IMG/VR virus record: IMGVR_UViG_3300049222_000632
Span: 1-25,365 of that record
From: a virus
Strand: one strand, 5' to 3'
DNA: 25,365 nucleotides
Shown: positions 1-6,357 of the stretch, in pieces
Layout: each line of letters begins with the position of its first letter
How positions within the stretch are numbered: the stretch's first letter is position 1
Notes under the pieces: model-generated
Databases searched by the model: none
The model's input: only the letters and a program-made list of their open reading frames with translations
Told to the model about the DNA's origin: nothing
Translations under genes and position numbers: made by a program

Positions 1-2
1 CT

Positions 3-698
3 GTCAATGGTAAAATCATTTATGTTCCAATCAAAAACTACAAGGTTGATAGTGAATCTTATGATCTTGACAGAGTTTACAAAATCTGCAAGGGAGTTCG
101 CAAAAAAGCCGAAGATAATTCTGATGAAAAAAATCTTCAATTATTCGGTGTGCGTTCAGCAGATGTCAAAAAACTAGATAAAAGTACATGGGTATCATTT
201 TTTGATTTTTATCTTGACTATTGCAAGAACATCATTCGTAACAATAAGAAAGAATGTCAATCAGCATACAAAATAATTCAATTCAAAAAATCTACCGATA
301 ATAATTTCGCTGAATATCGTTGGAGTTATGGTCAAGTATTTACCAATAACACATTTGATGTTTCTCTTTTCGGTGACCATTTATTTGCTCGTTGTGCAGA
401 AAATTGGAAACTCCTTATGGAAGAGAATACAGATGATCGTAGATTTAGTGTTGCTATCAATGTCGTTAAGTTGGGTGATGAAGCATGGTTAGATGATATA
501 TTGGATACAAAAGTTGATGCAGAATCAATTATGCAGGATTTCAAATTACTTGATAAAAATTATCCTTTACTTCAAGTTGTTACAAGTCATGTTAGCAATT
601 GGGTCAATCTAAAACAAGACAATGACAAAAATGTAACCAACGAAACTCTCTTTGAATACATTTCCTTATGTGATGTGAATGGGGGAGAGAGAGCGTAA
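3..698 (+). CDS. 5'-truncated CDS, last 231 aa; possible rIIA-like protein
   Basis: The frame is open to the window edge, so the true start lies upstream; a GTG at 150 is in frame but the 49 codons before it also read as ordinary protein. The visible part is a mixed alpha/beta, Lys/Asp/Asn-rich protein with no signal peptide or membrane segment and no motif I recognise. It is directly followed by an intrinsic terminator and then by an rIIB-like gene. In T4-like phages rIIA and rIIB are adjacent, so this may be the C-terminal part of an rIIA-like membrane-associated protein. The GHKL ATPase motifs that would prove it would lie outside the window. The rIIA idea rests on position only. Confidence 0.8.
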   Translation, partial: VNGKIIYVPIKNYKVDSESYDLDRVYKICKGVRKKAEDNSDEKNLQLFGVRSADVKKLDKSTWVSFFDFYLDYCKNIIRNNKKECQSAYKIIQFKKSTDNNFAEYRWSYGQVFTNNTFDVSLFGDHLFARCAENWKLLMEENTDDRRFSVAINVVKLGDEAWLDDILDTKVDAESIMQDFKLLDKNYPLLQVVTSHVSNWVNLKQDNDKNVTNETLFEYISLCDVNGGERA

Positions 699-721
699 TT
701 GCTCCTCTCCCTCAAATTTTT
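683..721 (+). terminator. Rho-independent terminator after the first gene
   Basis: GGGAGAG (683-689) pairs with CTCTCCC (705-711). The stem continues through GAGC/GCTC with one bulged A, and a T-run follows at 717-721. The hairpin overlaps the stop codon of the upstream gene. Confidence 0.85.
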
Positions 722-732
722 AAAAATAATTC

Positions 733-761
733 TTGACAATATATACAAAACAATTTAAGAT
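733..761 (+). promoter_or_regulatory. sigma70-type promoter of the rIIB-like gene
   Basis: TTGACA (733-738), 17-bp spacer, TAAGAT (756-761). Unlike most promoters here it leaves a leader of about 28 nt that carries a Shine-Dalgarno sequence (AGGAG, 783-787) nine nt before the ATG at 797. The bases AATAATTCTTGACAAT are shared with the promoter at 3267. Confidence 0.75.
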
Positions 762-796
762 ATAGATATATTAAACAAAAATAGGAGAATAAAATT

Positions 797-1951
797 ATGA
801 ATCAAGTACCATATCAATTAACAGAAAATTCACTCACAATCTTTTGGGAAGGCAAGCCACACACAATTCGCAAAGATCATGTAAATTTCCAACTCGCCAA
901 GAAAGCTATTCTTGATGCTAGATATGATGATCTCGGTGATCTTATTGATGTTGCCAAGGCAGTCGAAAATTTTGTTGAAGGTGATATTGAAGTTAAGGAT
1001 GAAGTCGTTTATTACAAAGGTCATCGCTTGCATGGTGTTGTTGTTGACAAATTACTTGATATGCTTCGTGCAGGAATGAAAGATTCTGCTCCTCTTACCA
1101 ACTTTATCACTCGCTTGCAAGCTAATCCAAGTGCAAATTCAGTAAATGAACTTTATTCTTTTATGAGTTATAAGTCTCTTGCGAATACTCCCGAAGGTAA
1201 GGTTTTGGGGTACAAAGGTGTGCAATCTGATTATTGGAGTACAACAGGTAATGCCGATACAATTGTATTGCAAGGGAAAACTAATGATCGTCACCAAATT
1301 CTCAATGAGGTTGGTGCAACAATTGAAGTTGCTCGTAGATGCGTAGATGACAATAAGGATAATCATTGTTCTTTTGGTCTTCATGTTGGTTCATTCGATT
1401 ATGCTGATAGTTGGGCAGGAGAAGATGGAAGATTGCTTCTTGTGGAGTTTGATCCTGCTGATGCAGTATCTGTACCAACTGATTGTGACTTTCAAAAACT
1501 TAGGGTTTCTAAGTACAAGGTGATCTCTGATATTAGCGACACAAGAAAAGAGTTAAATAAACCTGTCTACGAGGCTAATAAGCCCATTTATGGATCAGAT
1601 GATGATGAAGACTGCGATTATGACGATGATGATTCTGATTTTGTTGATGAAGAGATGGCAGATAGAGTTGCCGATCATTATCTTAATAATCCTAAAGATT
1701 TATTAGCTAATAATCCTCATTTGCTAGATAGTTATGAAGATAGAGTTGATTCAGTTGTGGAGAGCGTTCGCAAGTATGTTACTAATAAATTAAATCTAGG
1801 AATTTTTCCAACAATTAAAGATATAGCAGATTTAAGAATTTGTAAATCCAATAAAATTGGATATGTTGGAGTAAAAAGTATTGTCGAAGAGTTAGGTTAT
1901 GTTCTTGATTTTCTTGACTTGCCTCTTGGTCAACAAATTGTGGTCGAGTGA
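797..1951 (+). CDS. rIIB: rIIB-like protein
   Basis: 384 aa. Residues about 115-245 match the conserved core of phage rIIB proteins: a short helix segment ending FMSYKSL, then LGYKGVQSDY (137-146), CSFGLHVGSFDYA (191-203), and VEFDPADAVSVPTDC (216-230) followed by LRVSKYKVI. In T4, rIIB acts with rIIA at the membrane in lysis timing and in resisting exclusion by lambda; the mechanism is unclear. After the core there is an Asp-rich linker (about 267-286) and a C-terminal segment (about 305-380) that is not part of the core I recognise. The start is fixed by AGGAG at 783-787. I am confident of the family and not of its role in this phage. Confidence 0.85.
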   Translation: MNQVPYQLTENSLTIFWEGKPHTIRKDHVNFQLAKKAILDARYDDLGDLIDVAKAVENFVEGDIEVKDEVVYYKGHRLHGVVVDKLLDMLRAGMKDSAPLTNFITRLQANPSANSVNELYSFMSYKSLANTPEGKVLGYKGVQSDYWSTTGNADTIVLQGKTNDRHQILNEVGATIEVARRCVDDNKDNHCSFGLHVGSFDYADSWAGEDGRLLLVEFDPADAVSVPTDCDFQKLRVSKYKVISDISDTRKELNKPVYEANKPIYGSDDDEDCDYDDDDSDFVDEEMADRVADHYLNNPKDLLANNPHLLDSYEDRVDSVVESVRKYVTNKLNLGIFPTIKDIADLRICKSNKIGYVGVKSIVEELGYVLDFLDLPLGQQIVVE

Positions 1952-1995
1952 TATTTTTGTAGAATTTTATTACTTGTAATATATAATATATGTAT

Positions 1996-2136
1996 ATGAG
2001 TAAAACAATTCAAACATTAGAAGATGTATCAAATATTGACGAGCTAAATGAATTAATAGGAGAAGATGATATTTCCGAAGAAGAGTATCAAGATATGGTA
2101 AAATATATTCAAGATAAAAATTCTTCTAATAAATAG
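1996..2136 (+). CDS. small acidic protein, 46 aa, unrecognised
   Basis: The frame reads MSKTIQTLEDVSNIDELNEL, continues through an acidic stretch (IGEDDISEEEY) and ends DKNSSNK. It is charged and probably helical, with no cysteines or membrane segment. It lies 44 nt after the rIIB-like gene. TATAAT at 1982-1987 leaves 8 nt to the ATG, close to the leaderless arrangement of other genes here, but I see no convincing -35 box. Codon use is like the neighbours. It is unusually coherent for a chance ORF in such AT-rich DNA. Confidence 0.6.
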   Translation: MSKTIQTLEDVSNIDELNELIGEDDISEEEYQDMVKYIQDKNSSNK

Positions 2137-2480
2137 GTAATCCTTTCTCTCCTATGGGTATTGTGGCGAGGTTTCTCTTTGTCCTTGGTCAGAATTCATC
2201 ACCCGATCCGTAACCACATAAAAGCGTGATCTAATTTATTTTCAAATAAACCTTACAACTATGAATTTACACAAGAAAATGATAATTTCAAATAATTTTT
2301 ACTTTGTGCTTGCTTTATATATCAATATTCATTAGTATATATAACATAATACAATATATATAGAGAGAGAATATAAGATATAATATAATAAATCACACAA
2401 GAAATAATAAATATATTGAAATGTAATAGATTATAAATATAATGATTAAGGAGTACGCAAATTAATTATATAAAAATAAG
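2137..2480. other. intergenic stretch, first mixed then very AT-rich
   Basis: The first 110 bases have near-average composition and include short complementary stretches such as TTGTGG (2160-2165) and CCACA (2215-2219), but I could not fold them into a tRNA or another known RNA. From about 2237 the sequence is mostly A and T with TATA-rich runs and no convincing gene up to 2480. Confidence 0.5.
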
Positions 2481-2624
2481 ATGAGAATAAAAGTATTGGC
2501 AATTATAAAAAATTATTTATTAAATAAAAAAATAAAAGATAAACAAAATAATTCAAAAGAAAAAAATTTAAAATATGTACGAAATAAATATGGTTTTTTT
2601 TCACTTGAAAATAACAAAAAATAA
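2481..2624 (+). CDS. possible small basic protein, 47 aa
   Basis: The frame starts MRIKVLAIIKNYLLNKKI and ends VRNKYGFFSLENNKK. It is Lys/Asn-rich with an amphipathic N-terminus. The surrounding DNA is so A-rich that Lys/Asn-rich open frames arise easily by chance, and there is no Shine-Dalgarno close to the ATG (an AAGGAG lies about 30 nt upstream). The YGFFSLEN segment looks protein-like, which is why it is listed. Confidence 0.3.
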   Translation: MRIKVLAIIKNYLLNKKIKDKQNNSKEKNLKYVRNKYGFFSLENNKK

Positions 2625-2689
2625 ACAATAATAAAAAATTTTACAATTAAATAAATAAATTAATTAAATAATAAATTATTACAAATAAA

Positions 2690-2905
2690 ATGAGCATCGA
2701 AGATCAAAGTGTAAATTTCGTAGAAAATCACATGGAAACGAGTTTCAGCGAAATAATGTCTTCAAAAATCATCAAAGAAATGTATTGGATTGATGTTAAG
2801 GAAGGTGCAAGGGCGGTAGCAATAATGGGCGAAATAACTGAAGAGAAAAAAATAGAGAGTAATTTAATATGTCTCTTTCCAATATTTAAACCAAAAGAAG
2901 ATTAA
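2690..2905 (+). CDS. unrecognised 71-aa protein
   Basis: The protein is acidic at the N-terminus (MSIEDQSVNFVENHMETSFS) with a central WIDVKEGARAVAIMGEI that looks like a beta-strand pair, and it ends LICLFPIFKPKED. Its composition is less A/T-driven than the flanking DNA, which supports real coding. I see no ribosome-binding site and no promoter of the fixed-geometry kind, and I do not recognise a family. It is an isolated gene inside the AT-rich region. Confidence 0.6.
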   Translation: MSIEDQSVNFVENHMETSFSEIMSSKIIKEMYWIDVKEGARAVAIMGEITEEKKIESNLICLFPIFKPKED

Positions 2906-2999
2906 CGCAAATAATTACTTATTAGGATAAAAAATAAAAATAATTAAAACAAATATTATTGTTAATAAAAAAACATCCCACAATTCTAAAAAAGTCATA

Positions 3000-3200
3000 T
3001 TATTTATTATTATTAATTTTTTTGTTTATTTCTATTTTTCTTAATAATATTTCAAATTGAGTGTCACTCATATTGTTATATTGATGCCAAGCATATTCCT
3101 TTATCCTCATTAATCTTTTTTCGGGAGTTCCATTCACCCAATAAAACGCACTAGAGCTTAATAAGTCTCTTACAATGTAATTATATATCTCCATATTCAT
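3000..3200 (-). CDS. unrecognised 66-aa protein on the minus strand
   Basis: I chose the ATG at 3200 (protein MNMEIYNYIVRDLL...). The frame can be opened upstream to 3254, but that adds a low-complexity hydrophobic stretch out of keeping with the rest. The body (SSAFYWVNGTPEKRLMRIKE, then AWHQYNNMSDTQFEILLRKI) is typical of small soluble helical phage proteins. It is the only minus-strand gene in the left third of the window. The family is not recognised and no clear promoter was found. Confidence 0.6.
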   Translation of the reverse strand: MNMEIYNYIVRDLLSSSAFYWVNGTPEKRLMRIKEYAWHQYNNMSDTQFEILLRKIEINKKINNNK

Positions 3201-3266
3201 AATAATAATTACACCCAAATAATTATACAAAAAATTTAATATAATAAAACACACATAAAATAATTC

Positions 3267-3295
3267 TTGACAATGTGTGAAAAATATATTAATGT
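3267..3295 (+). promoter_or_regulatory. sigma70-type promoter
   Basis: TTGACA (3267-3272), 17-bp spacer, TAATGT (3290-3295). Transcription would start near 3302 and give a leader of about 48 nt ahead of the lipoprotein gene at 3350. It shares AATAATTCTTGACAAT with the promoter at 733. Confidence 0.7.
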
Positions 3296-3349
3296 ATTTC
3301 TATCAATCATAAATAAAGCGTTAAAAGCGTAAAACAAAAAAAACATTCT

Positions 3350-3481
3350 ATGAAATATATATTAATTACATTATTATTTTTTATAAGTAGTTGTAGGCAT
3401 TGTGAATATAATGTCAGCAACATTTCACATAGTTGCCCGAAAATAGGACACGGACCTTGCTACCTCTGCGATACCAAATAA
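3350..3481 (+). CDS. small Cys-rich lipoprotein, 43 aa
   Basis: MKYILITLLFFISSC: a short basic N-terminus, a hydrophobic segment and a lipobox-like ISSC with Cys15 as the expected lipidated residue. The mature part has four more cysteines (18, 29, 37, 40) in 29 residues, including CRHC and CYLC pairs that could form disulfides or bind metal. It would be a periplasm-facing lipoprotein. The next gene, 4 nt downstream, also carries a signal sequence, so the pair may act together in the envelope. The size recalls small outer-membrane spanin lipoproteins, but the typical proline-rich sequence is absent and I see no partner inner-membrane spanin, so I make no lysis claim. Confidence 0.65.
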   Translation: MKYILITLLFFISSCRHCEYNVSNISHSCPKIGHGPCYLCDTK

Positions 3482-3485
3482 TATT

Positions 3486-3878
3486 ATGAAAATTTTAACC
3501 ATATTAATCTTATCTGTCTTACCAATATTCGGTGCTATTAATCCTTTTGATGATATAGCAGAAATAAAAGCAAAAAAATTAGACATGAAGCGTCAAGTAT
3601 ATTTCTTTTGTGCTGATATAAATTGGGCTTGCCAACAAATGACTAGCTTATCAAAGAAATGGGATCCCCAACGCATGGGTATTGAATTCACTCCACCGCC
3701 CCTTACCATGCCATTAAAAAGCCTACCCAAATATAAATGGCACACTAATAGCAAAAAATTTATTGATGTAATAAAAGAAATTGGTGATAAATATAATTGT
3801 ATTTGGGAATTTAAAGGTGGTAAAGTTATATTTAAATATGTCGAAAATAAATATATCAAAAATAAAGTTGACAAATAA
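3486..3878 (+). CDS. secreted protein, 130 aa
   Basis: N-terminal Sec-type signal (MKILTILILSVLPIFGA, likely cleavage after residue 17). The mature part has a pair of cysteines (C42, C49), a proline-rich stretch (TPPPLTMPLKSLPKYKW, about 69-85) and a C-terminal half that reads like an STN-type small domain: FIDVIKEIGDKYNCIWEFKG then KVIFKYV. That resemblance is weak and is my inference. It sits just downstream of the lipoprotein gene and probably shares its transcript. The ATG directly follows the upstream stop with no clear Shine-Dalgarno. Confidence 0.7.
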   Translation: MKILTILILSVLPIFGAINPFDDIAEIKAKKLDMKRQVYFFCADINWACQQMTSLSKKWDPQRMGIEFTPPPLTMPLKSLPKYKWHTNSKKFIDVIKEIGDKYNCIWEFKGGKVIFKYVENKYIKNKVDK

Positions 3879-3896
3879 CATATTATATTATATAAT
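3868..3896 (+). promoter_or_regulatory. perfect-consensus sigma70 promoter for the ncRNA locus
   Basis: TTGACA (3868-3873), exactly 17 bp, TATAAT (3891-3896). It starts inside the last codons of the upstream gene and is the only fully consensus promoter I found in the window. Predicted transcription start is near 3903. Confidence 0.8.
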
Positions 3897-3902
3897 GTAT
3901 AT

Positions 3903-4311
3903 ATAAAATTGAGAAAGATAAACTCAAATAAATAAAATAATCTAAAATTTTTGTTCTTTATAGTATTGGTAGACCTCTCCGAGCAGTTGGAAATTGTTGG
4001 AGGCTCGGAGGGGTCGCTTAAATTTTGGAAGGGCTTATAATCCTTCCTGTGGGTGACCCGAATAAGCCTGTCGTGAGCGGGCTAAGGTATGCAAATTCCC
4101 TGTGGTGGGGCGGTAGAGTTCAATCGAATGAGCCGATGACAAATACCATGTCTAATTTGTAGTTGGAAGTAGGTACACCATGAACTGATGTTCACGCCGA
4201 AAACTTGAAGGTATACAGTAATCCTTCCCCACACTCTATTTATCATCCCCCACCCCAACCCTTCTCGGTAACTGCCTAGTAATATCCCATTACTAACCGA
4301 GAAGGGTTTTT
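3903..4311 (+). ncRNA. structured noncoding RNA, about 410 nt, family not recognised
   Basis: No open frame of useful length exists in this stretch; the ATGs at 4148, 4179 and 4187 stop within four codons or lead nowhere. From about 3960 the GC content rises well above the surroundings. Visible structure: a 13-bp helix (3972-3984 with 4003-4015); GGAAGG/CCTTCC (4027-4032 with 4042-4047) whose loop GCTTAT (4033-4038) can pair with ATAAGC (4062-4067), a pseudoknot; GGGT/ACCC (4051-4059); GCCTG/CGGGC (4066-4082); GAACTGATGTTC (4181-4192); GAAGG/CCTTC near 4206-4226; and GTGGGG with CCCCAC. It has its own consensus promoter and ends in a long intrinsic terminator. It lacks the hallmarks I know for tmRNA, RNase P RNA, 6S RNA, SRP RNA and group I or II introns. 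Confidence 0.7.
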
Positions 4312-4313
4312 TG
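4257..4313 (+). terminator. long intrinsic terminator of the ncRNA
   Basis: A perfect 13-bp stem (4257-4269 with 4296-4308, CCCTTCTCGG/CCGAGAAGGG at its heart) encloses a second hairpin (TAGTAAT/ATTACTA). The T-run from 4307 flows directly into the TTGACA of the next promoter at 4316. Confidence 0.9.
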
Positions 4314-4315
4314 TT

Positions 4316-4344
4316 TTGACAACTGCGTTTTTATTTATTATAGT
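4316..4344 (+). promoter_or_regulatory. leaderless promoter of the 4351 gene
   Basis: TTGACA, 17 bp, TATAGT (4339-4344), then 6 nt to the ATG. Confidence 0.8.
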
Positions 4345-4350
4345 ATACTC

Positions 4351-4605
4351 ATGAAAACATTAAAAGACATACTATCAAATTACGGGTACATCAACAGCAA
4401 TCAACTTAAGGAGATAGCAGAGCACTTTCCTGCGTTCAGGGTGGTAATAAAATGGAGCGGGCTCCCCCGCGAGCGTCTTCCAGCCTGGGAGGCAATATCT
4501 AGAATCAAATCTGTAGAGGATCAAGATATCGATTACTGTAGAGAAGTATTTATATCAGGTAAAGAATATAATATATTACTAGACGCCTTTAATATTGCAA
4601 AATAA
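4351..4605 (+). CDS. unrecognised 84-aa protein
   Basis: The sequence begins MKTLKDILSNYGYINSNQLK and has a mixed charged core (HFPAFRVVIKWSGLPRERLP) with no signal or membrane segment. The N-terminal half could be a small helical, possibly winged-helix-like fold, but I see no diagnostic motif. It is the first plus-strand gene after the ncRNA terminator, with a promoter whose geometry places the transcript 5' end at or next to the ATG; no Shine-Dalgarno is present. A 20-codon hydrophobic ORF follows 22 nt later. Confidence 0.7.
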   Translation: MKTLKDILSNYGYINSNQLKEIAEHFPAFRVVIKWSGLPRERLPAWEAISRIKSVEDQDIDYCREVFISGKEYNILLDAFNIAK

Positions 4606-4627
4606 AAATAAATAACAAAAATATATT

Positions 4628-4690
4628 ATGGAAATAATACTCGTATTAACGGTAGCCCTAGGAGTAAAAATGTTATTAGATGAAATATAA
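4628..4690 (+). CDS. possible 20-aa membrane peptide
   Basis: The whole frame is MEIILVLTVALGVKMLLDEI, essentially one hydrophobic helix. It starts 22 nt after the 84-aa gene and precedes the terminator at 4757. No Shine-Dalgarno is visible. A chance origin is possible; it is listed because other tiny hydrophobic ORFs (10967, 11041) occur in this genome. Confidence 0.3.
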   Translation: MEIILVLTVALGVKMLLDEI

Positions 4691-4755
4691 AAATAAATAA
4701 AATATAAAGTAAATAAATAAATGATGAAATAAATTTGATTATGATTACCTCCTTG

Positions 4756-4784
4756 ACCCCCACTGTAACAGGTGGGGGTTTTTT
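4756..4784 (+). terminator. Rho-independent terminator
   Basis: CCCCCAC (4757-4763), an 8-nt loop, GTGGGGG (4772-4778), then six T. It closes the 4351 unit and lies just before repeat element E1. Confidence 0.9.
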
Positions 4785-4806
4785 GTTGCACAATTCTACT
4801 GTTTCA

Positions 4807-4890
4807 TAAGTCTTTAATTATCAAGCACTTGCGAGCGCGGCTGCCGTGCTACATAAGTCCTTGATTGACAAGCTTTTACAAAAGCATTTT
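4807..4890 (+). repeat. dispersed stem-loop element E1
   Basis: Left dyad from TAAGTCTTTAATTATCAAGC, core GCGAGCGCGGCTGCCGTGC, right dyad from TAAGTCCTTGATTGACAAGC. The right arm runs into a GCTTTTACAAAAGC hairpin and then a T-rich tract. First of ten copies; followed by the promoter at 4905. Confidence 0.85.
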
Positions 4891-4904
4891 TATTTACTTT
4901 TTAT

Positions 4905-4933
4905 TTGACAGAAACTAAAAATTAGTTTAGTTT
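4905..4933 (+). promoter_or_regulatory. leaderless promoter of the 4940 operon
   Basis: TTGACA, 17 bp, TAGTTT (4928-4933), then 6 nt (TATATT) to the ATG at 4940. The -35 box abuts the T-rich tail of E1. Confidence 0.8.
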
Positions 4934-4939
4934 TATATT

Positions 4940-5128
4940 ATGCAAGAGACAATAGATATTACACCAACATGGTCAGCACTCATTCTTCCGATGATTGAGG
5001 TGTTGAAGAACCCAAAAGCAGGATACGAAGACAAGCAAAATGTTATATTTGAATTAAAGCGTTTGGCTAAAATCGTTGACGACCAAAACGCAAAGATCAA
5101 AGCAAATGACAAAAACAAAACTAATTAA
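4940..5128 (+). CDS. conserved phage hypothetical protein, 62 aa
   Basis: Starts MQETIDITPTWSALILPMIE and continues with a helix ending LKRLAKIVDDQNAKIK. The opening ITPTW followed by a leucine-rich helix and a charged C-terminal helix is a pattern I know from many short phage hypothetical proteins of unknown function. It is the first gene of a run of seven to eight overlapping small genes (4940-6519) that probably form one operon driven from E1. The next gene overlaps it by 23 nt. Confidence 0.8.
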   Translation: MQETIDITPTWSALILPMIEVLKNPKAGYEDKQNVIFELKRLAKIVDDQNAKIKANDKNKTN

Positions 5129-5240
5129 AGAAATTTTAGATCAAATGAATTATCTAAGCCCACGAGAATTGATGAAAATTTTCGAGATGATTTATGGTCA
5201 AGGAGAAGTTGAACTAAAAGAAGTAGATTGGAGTAAGTAA
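5106..5240 (+). CDS. small protein, 44 aa, unrecognised
   Basis: Frame MTKTKLIKEILDQMNYLSPR then ELMKIFEMIYGQGEVELKEV and DWSK. It overlaps the 3' end of the 62-aa gene by 23 nt and its stop overlaps the next start as TAATG, typical translational coupling. It is predicted to be helical and soluble, with no motif recognised. The overlap pattern is the main evidence that it is real. Confidence 0.7.
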   Translation: MTKTKLIKEILDQMNYLSPRELMKIFEMIYGQGEVELKEVDWSK

Positions 5241-5464
5241 TGACATTATCAGAATCAATTATGGACATCGTTAGAGGCAACCTCGCATGGTCAGACCCCA
5301 TGTCAACAGTTTGCCTCGATCAACATGAGCGTCACCCCGAAAAGTTTCCAAAGGGTAGCTCGTTTCAAACTGAAGATGAATCTTTAGCAGACATCATTCG
5401 AGACTTGACATTATTACAAAATGAGCTTAGGATAGAATCATCTTTTCAATCAGCACAACTATAA
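5240..5464 (+). CDS. unrecognised 74-aa protein
   Basis: Starts MTLSESIMDIVRGNLAWSDP and ends with an acidic helical segment (DESLADIIRDLTLLQNELRI). There is a single Cys25 and His28/His32 in CLDQHERH, but no clear metal site. It is coupled to the gene before it by a TAATG overlap. The family is not recognised. Confidence 0.7.
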   Translation: MTLSESIMDIVRGNLAWSDPMSTVCLDQHERHPEKFPKGSSFQTEDESLADIIRDLTLLQNELRIESSFQSAQL

Positions 5465-5478
5465 CACAAGGAAAAATC

Positions 5479-5694
5479 ATGACAACAGTATTAGACACAC
5501 CCGAACAAATCGAAATGTTTCGCTACAAAACTCTTCTTAAAGGGTTAAGGCTCGAGACTTTAGGAATGCAAATGAGCAGGGGCAAATCTTGCTATTCTAT
5601 CATCAAACAAGAGTTCGGTCTCAAAGGTAGCAAGCAAAAAGTTTTCGATCAATTCAAATTAATGTTAGAACAAGTAAACGAAAGGGCAGTATAA
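5479..5694 (+). CDS. conserved phage hypothetical protein, 71 aa
   Basis: MTTVLDTPEQIEMFRYKTLL followed by LKLE-type helix (GLRLETLGMQ), then SRGKSCYSIIKQEFGLKG and SKQKVFDQF. This layout is familiar from short proteins of unknown function in many tailed phages, where the second half (SxYSIIKxEFGLKGxKxKV) is strongly conserved. AAGGA at 5468-5472 is a Shine-Dalgarno sequence fitting the ATG at 5479, unlike the first gene of the operon. Confidence 0.8.
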   Translation: MTTVLDTPEQIEMFRYKTLLKGLRLETLGMQMSRGKSCYSIIKQEFGLKGSKQKVFDQFKLMLEQVNERAV

Positions 5695-5906
5695 TGACAG
5701 CATCACAAGTAGAAGCGAGAGTAGAAAGTTGGAATTGGAATATGAATATCTTTGAGATTTATGATGAACTTAGAGATGGACATTCAGCAAAAGATCAAGA
5801 AAATTTACTTTCTTTTGCCTATCGTTATTTTAACAAAGACAAAATGATTTTAGAGCTTGCCTCTCATTTTGGAATCTATAACATAGAGGATGATAACAAT
5901 GAATAA
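5694..5906 (+). CDS. unrecognised 70-aa protein
   Basis: Frame opens MTASQVEARVESWNWNMNIF and continues with two amphipathic helices to a very acidic end (IEDDNNE). Its start shares one base with the upstream stop (TAATG), so it is translationally coupled. No family recognised. Confidence 0.7.
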   Translation: MTASQVEARVESWNWNMNIFEIYDELRDGHSAKDQENLLSFAYRYFNKDKMILELASHFGIYNIEDDNNE

Positions 5907-6141
5907 TTACATAGAAGCAACCTGCATCGGCAGTCCACTAGGTTTGCCCGAATACAATGAAGATACTGAGCAATGGGAAGTATTTTTTGAAGAATCAGAA
6001 ACGCCTTGGTTTCCATACGATATTCCAAGAGACATTCTATCCGTGAGCTTTGAGTCGGCAGATTTGGCTTGCGATGTTTACAATCACTACAACCAAAACC
6101 CCGTAAAAGAAGAAACTCAAGATGAAGAAATTACTAATTAA
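5899..6141 (+). CDS. unrecognised 80-aa protein
   Basis: I prefer the ATG at 5899 over 5890: AGAGG at about 5885-5889 is then correctly spaced, and the extra MIT residues of the longer form add nothing. The protein opens MNNYIEATCIGSPLGLPEYN, continues with WEVFFEESETPWFPYDIPRD and ends acidic. Its aromatic/acidic beta-rich pattern suggests a small compact domain, possibly a DNA-mimic or binding protein, but that is speculation. It overlaps both neighbours. Confidence 0.7.
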   Translation: MNNYIEATCIGSPLGLPEYNEDTEQWEVFFEESETPWFPYDIPRDILSVSFESADLACDVYNHYNQNPVKEETQDEEITN

Positions 6142-6355
6142 AATTTATCGCTTTTTTAATCCGCTATACCAAGTGGTTTATCAAACCAAAGATGGTAGAA
6201 CCGAAATGTACACAATTACAAAACCTATGCACGAAAATGAATTCGGCAACCAACAAGAGGGAAAAGATGTCGTTGGCTTCAGATCTTTTTGCGTGAATAA
6301 AGATGGTATCAGATCTTTTCGTTATGACCACATTGTATCCCTAACCAAAATCTAA
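6122..6355 (+). CDS. conserved phage hypothetical protein, 77 aa
   Basis: MKKLLIKIYRFFNPLYQVVY then a beta-rich body ending DGIRSFRYDHIVSL. The last motif (R.FR.D.I..L) resembles the end of many small phage proteins and of WYL-like domains, which is suggestive only. It overlaps the preceding gene by 20 nt. The two copies of RSF (positions about 54 and 65) reflect a short internal repeat (AGATCTTTT in the DNA). Confidence 0.7.
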   Translation: MKKLLIKIYRFFNPLYQVVYQTKDGRTEMYTITKPMHENEFGNQQEGKDVVGFRSFCVNKDGIRSFRYDHIVSLTKI

Positions 6356-6357
6356 TT

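Noticed and set aside
2140-2236. Possible tRNA or small RNA after the 46-aa ORF
   Set aside because: No acceptor stem or T-arm could be built, and the few complementary stretches are short.
3960-4256. ncRNA region as tmRNA, RNase P RNA or a group I intron
   Set aside because: No tRNA-like ends with a tag frame, no P4 consensus, and no intron core or interrupted gene could be seen.
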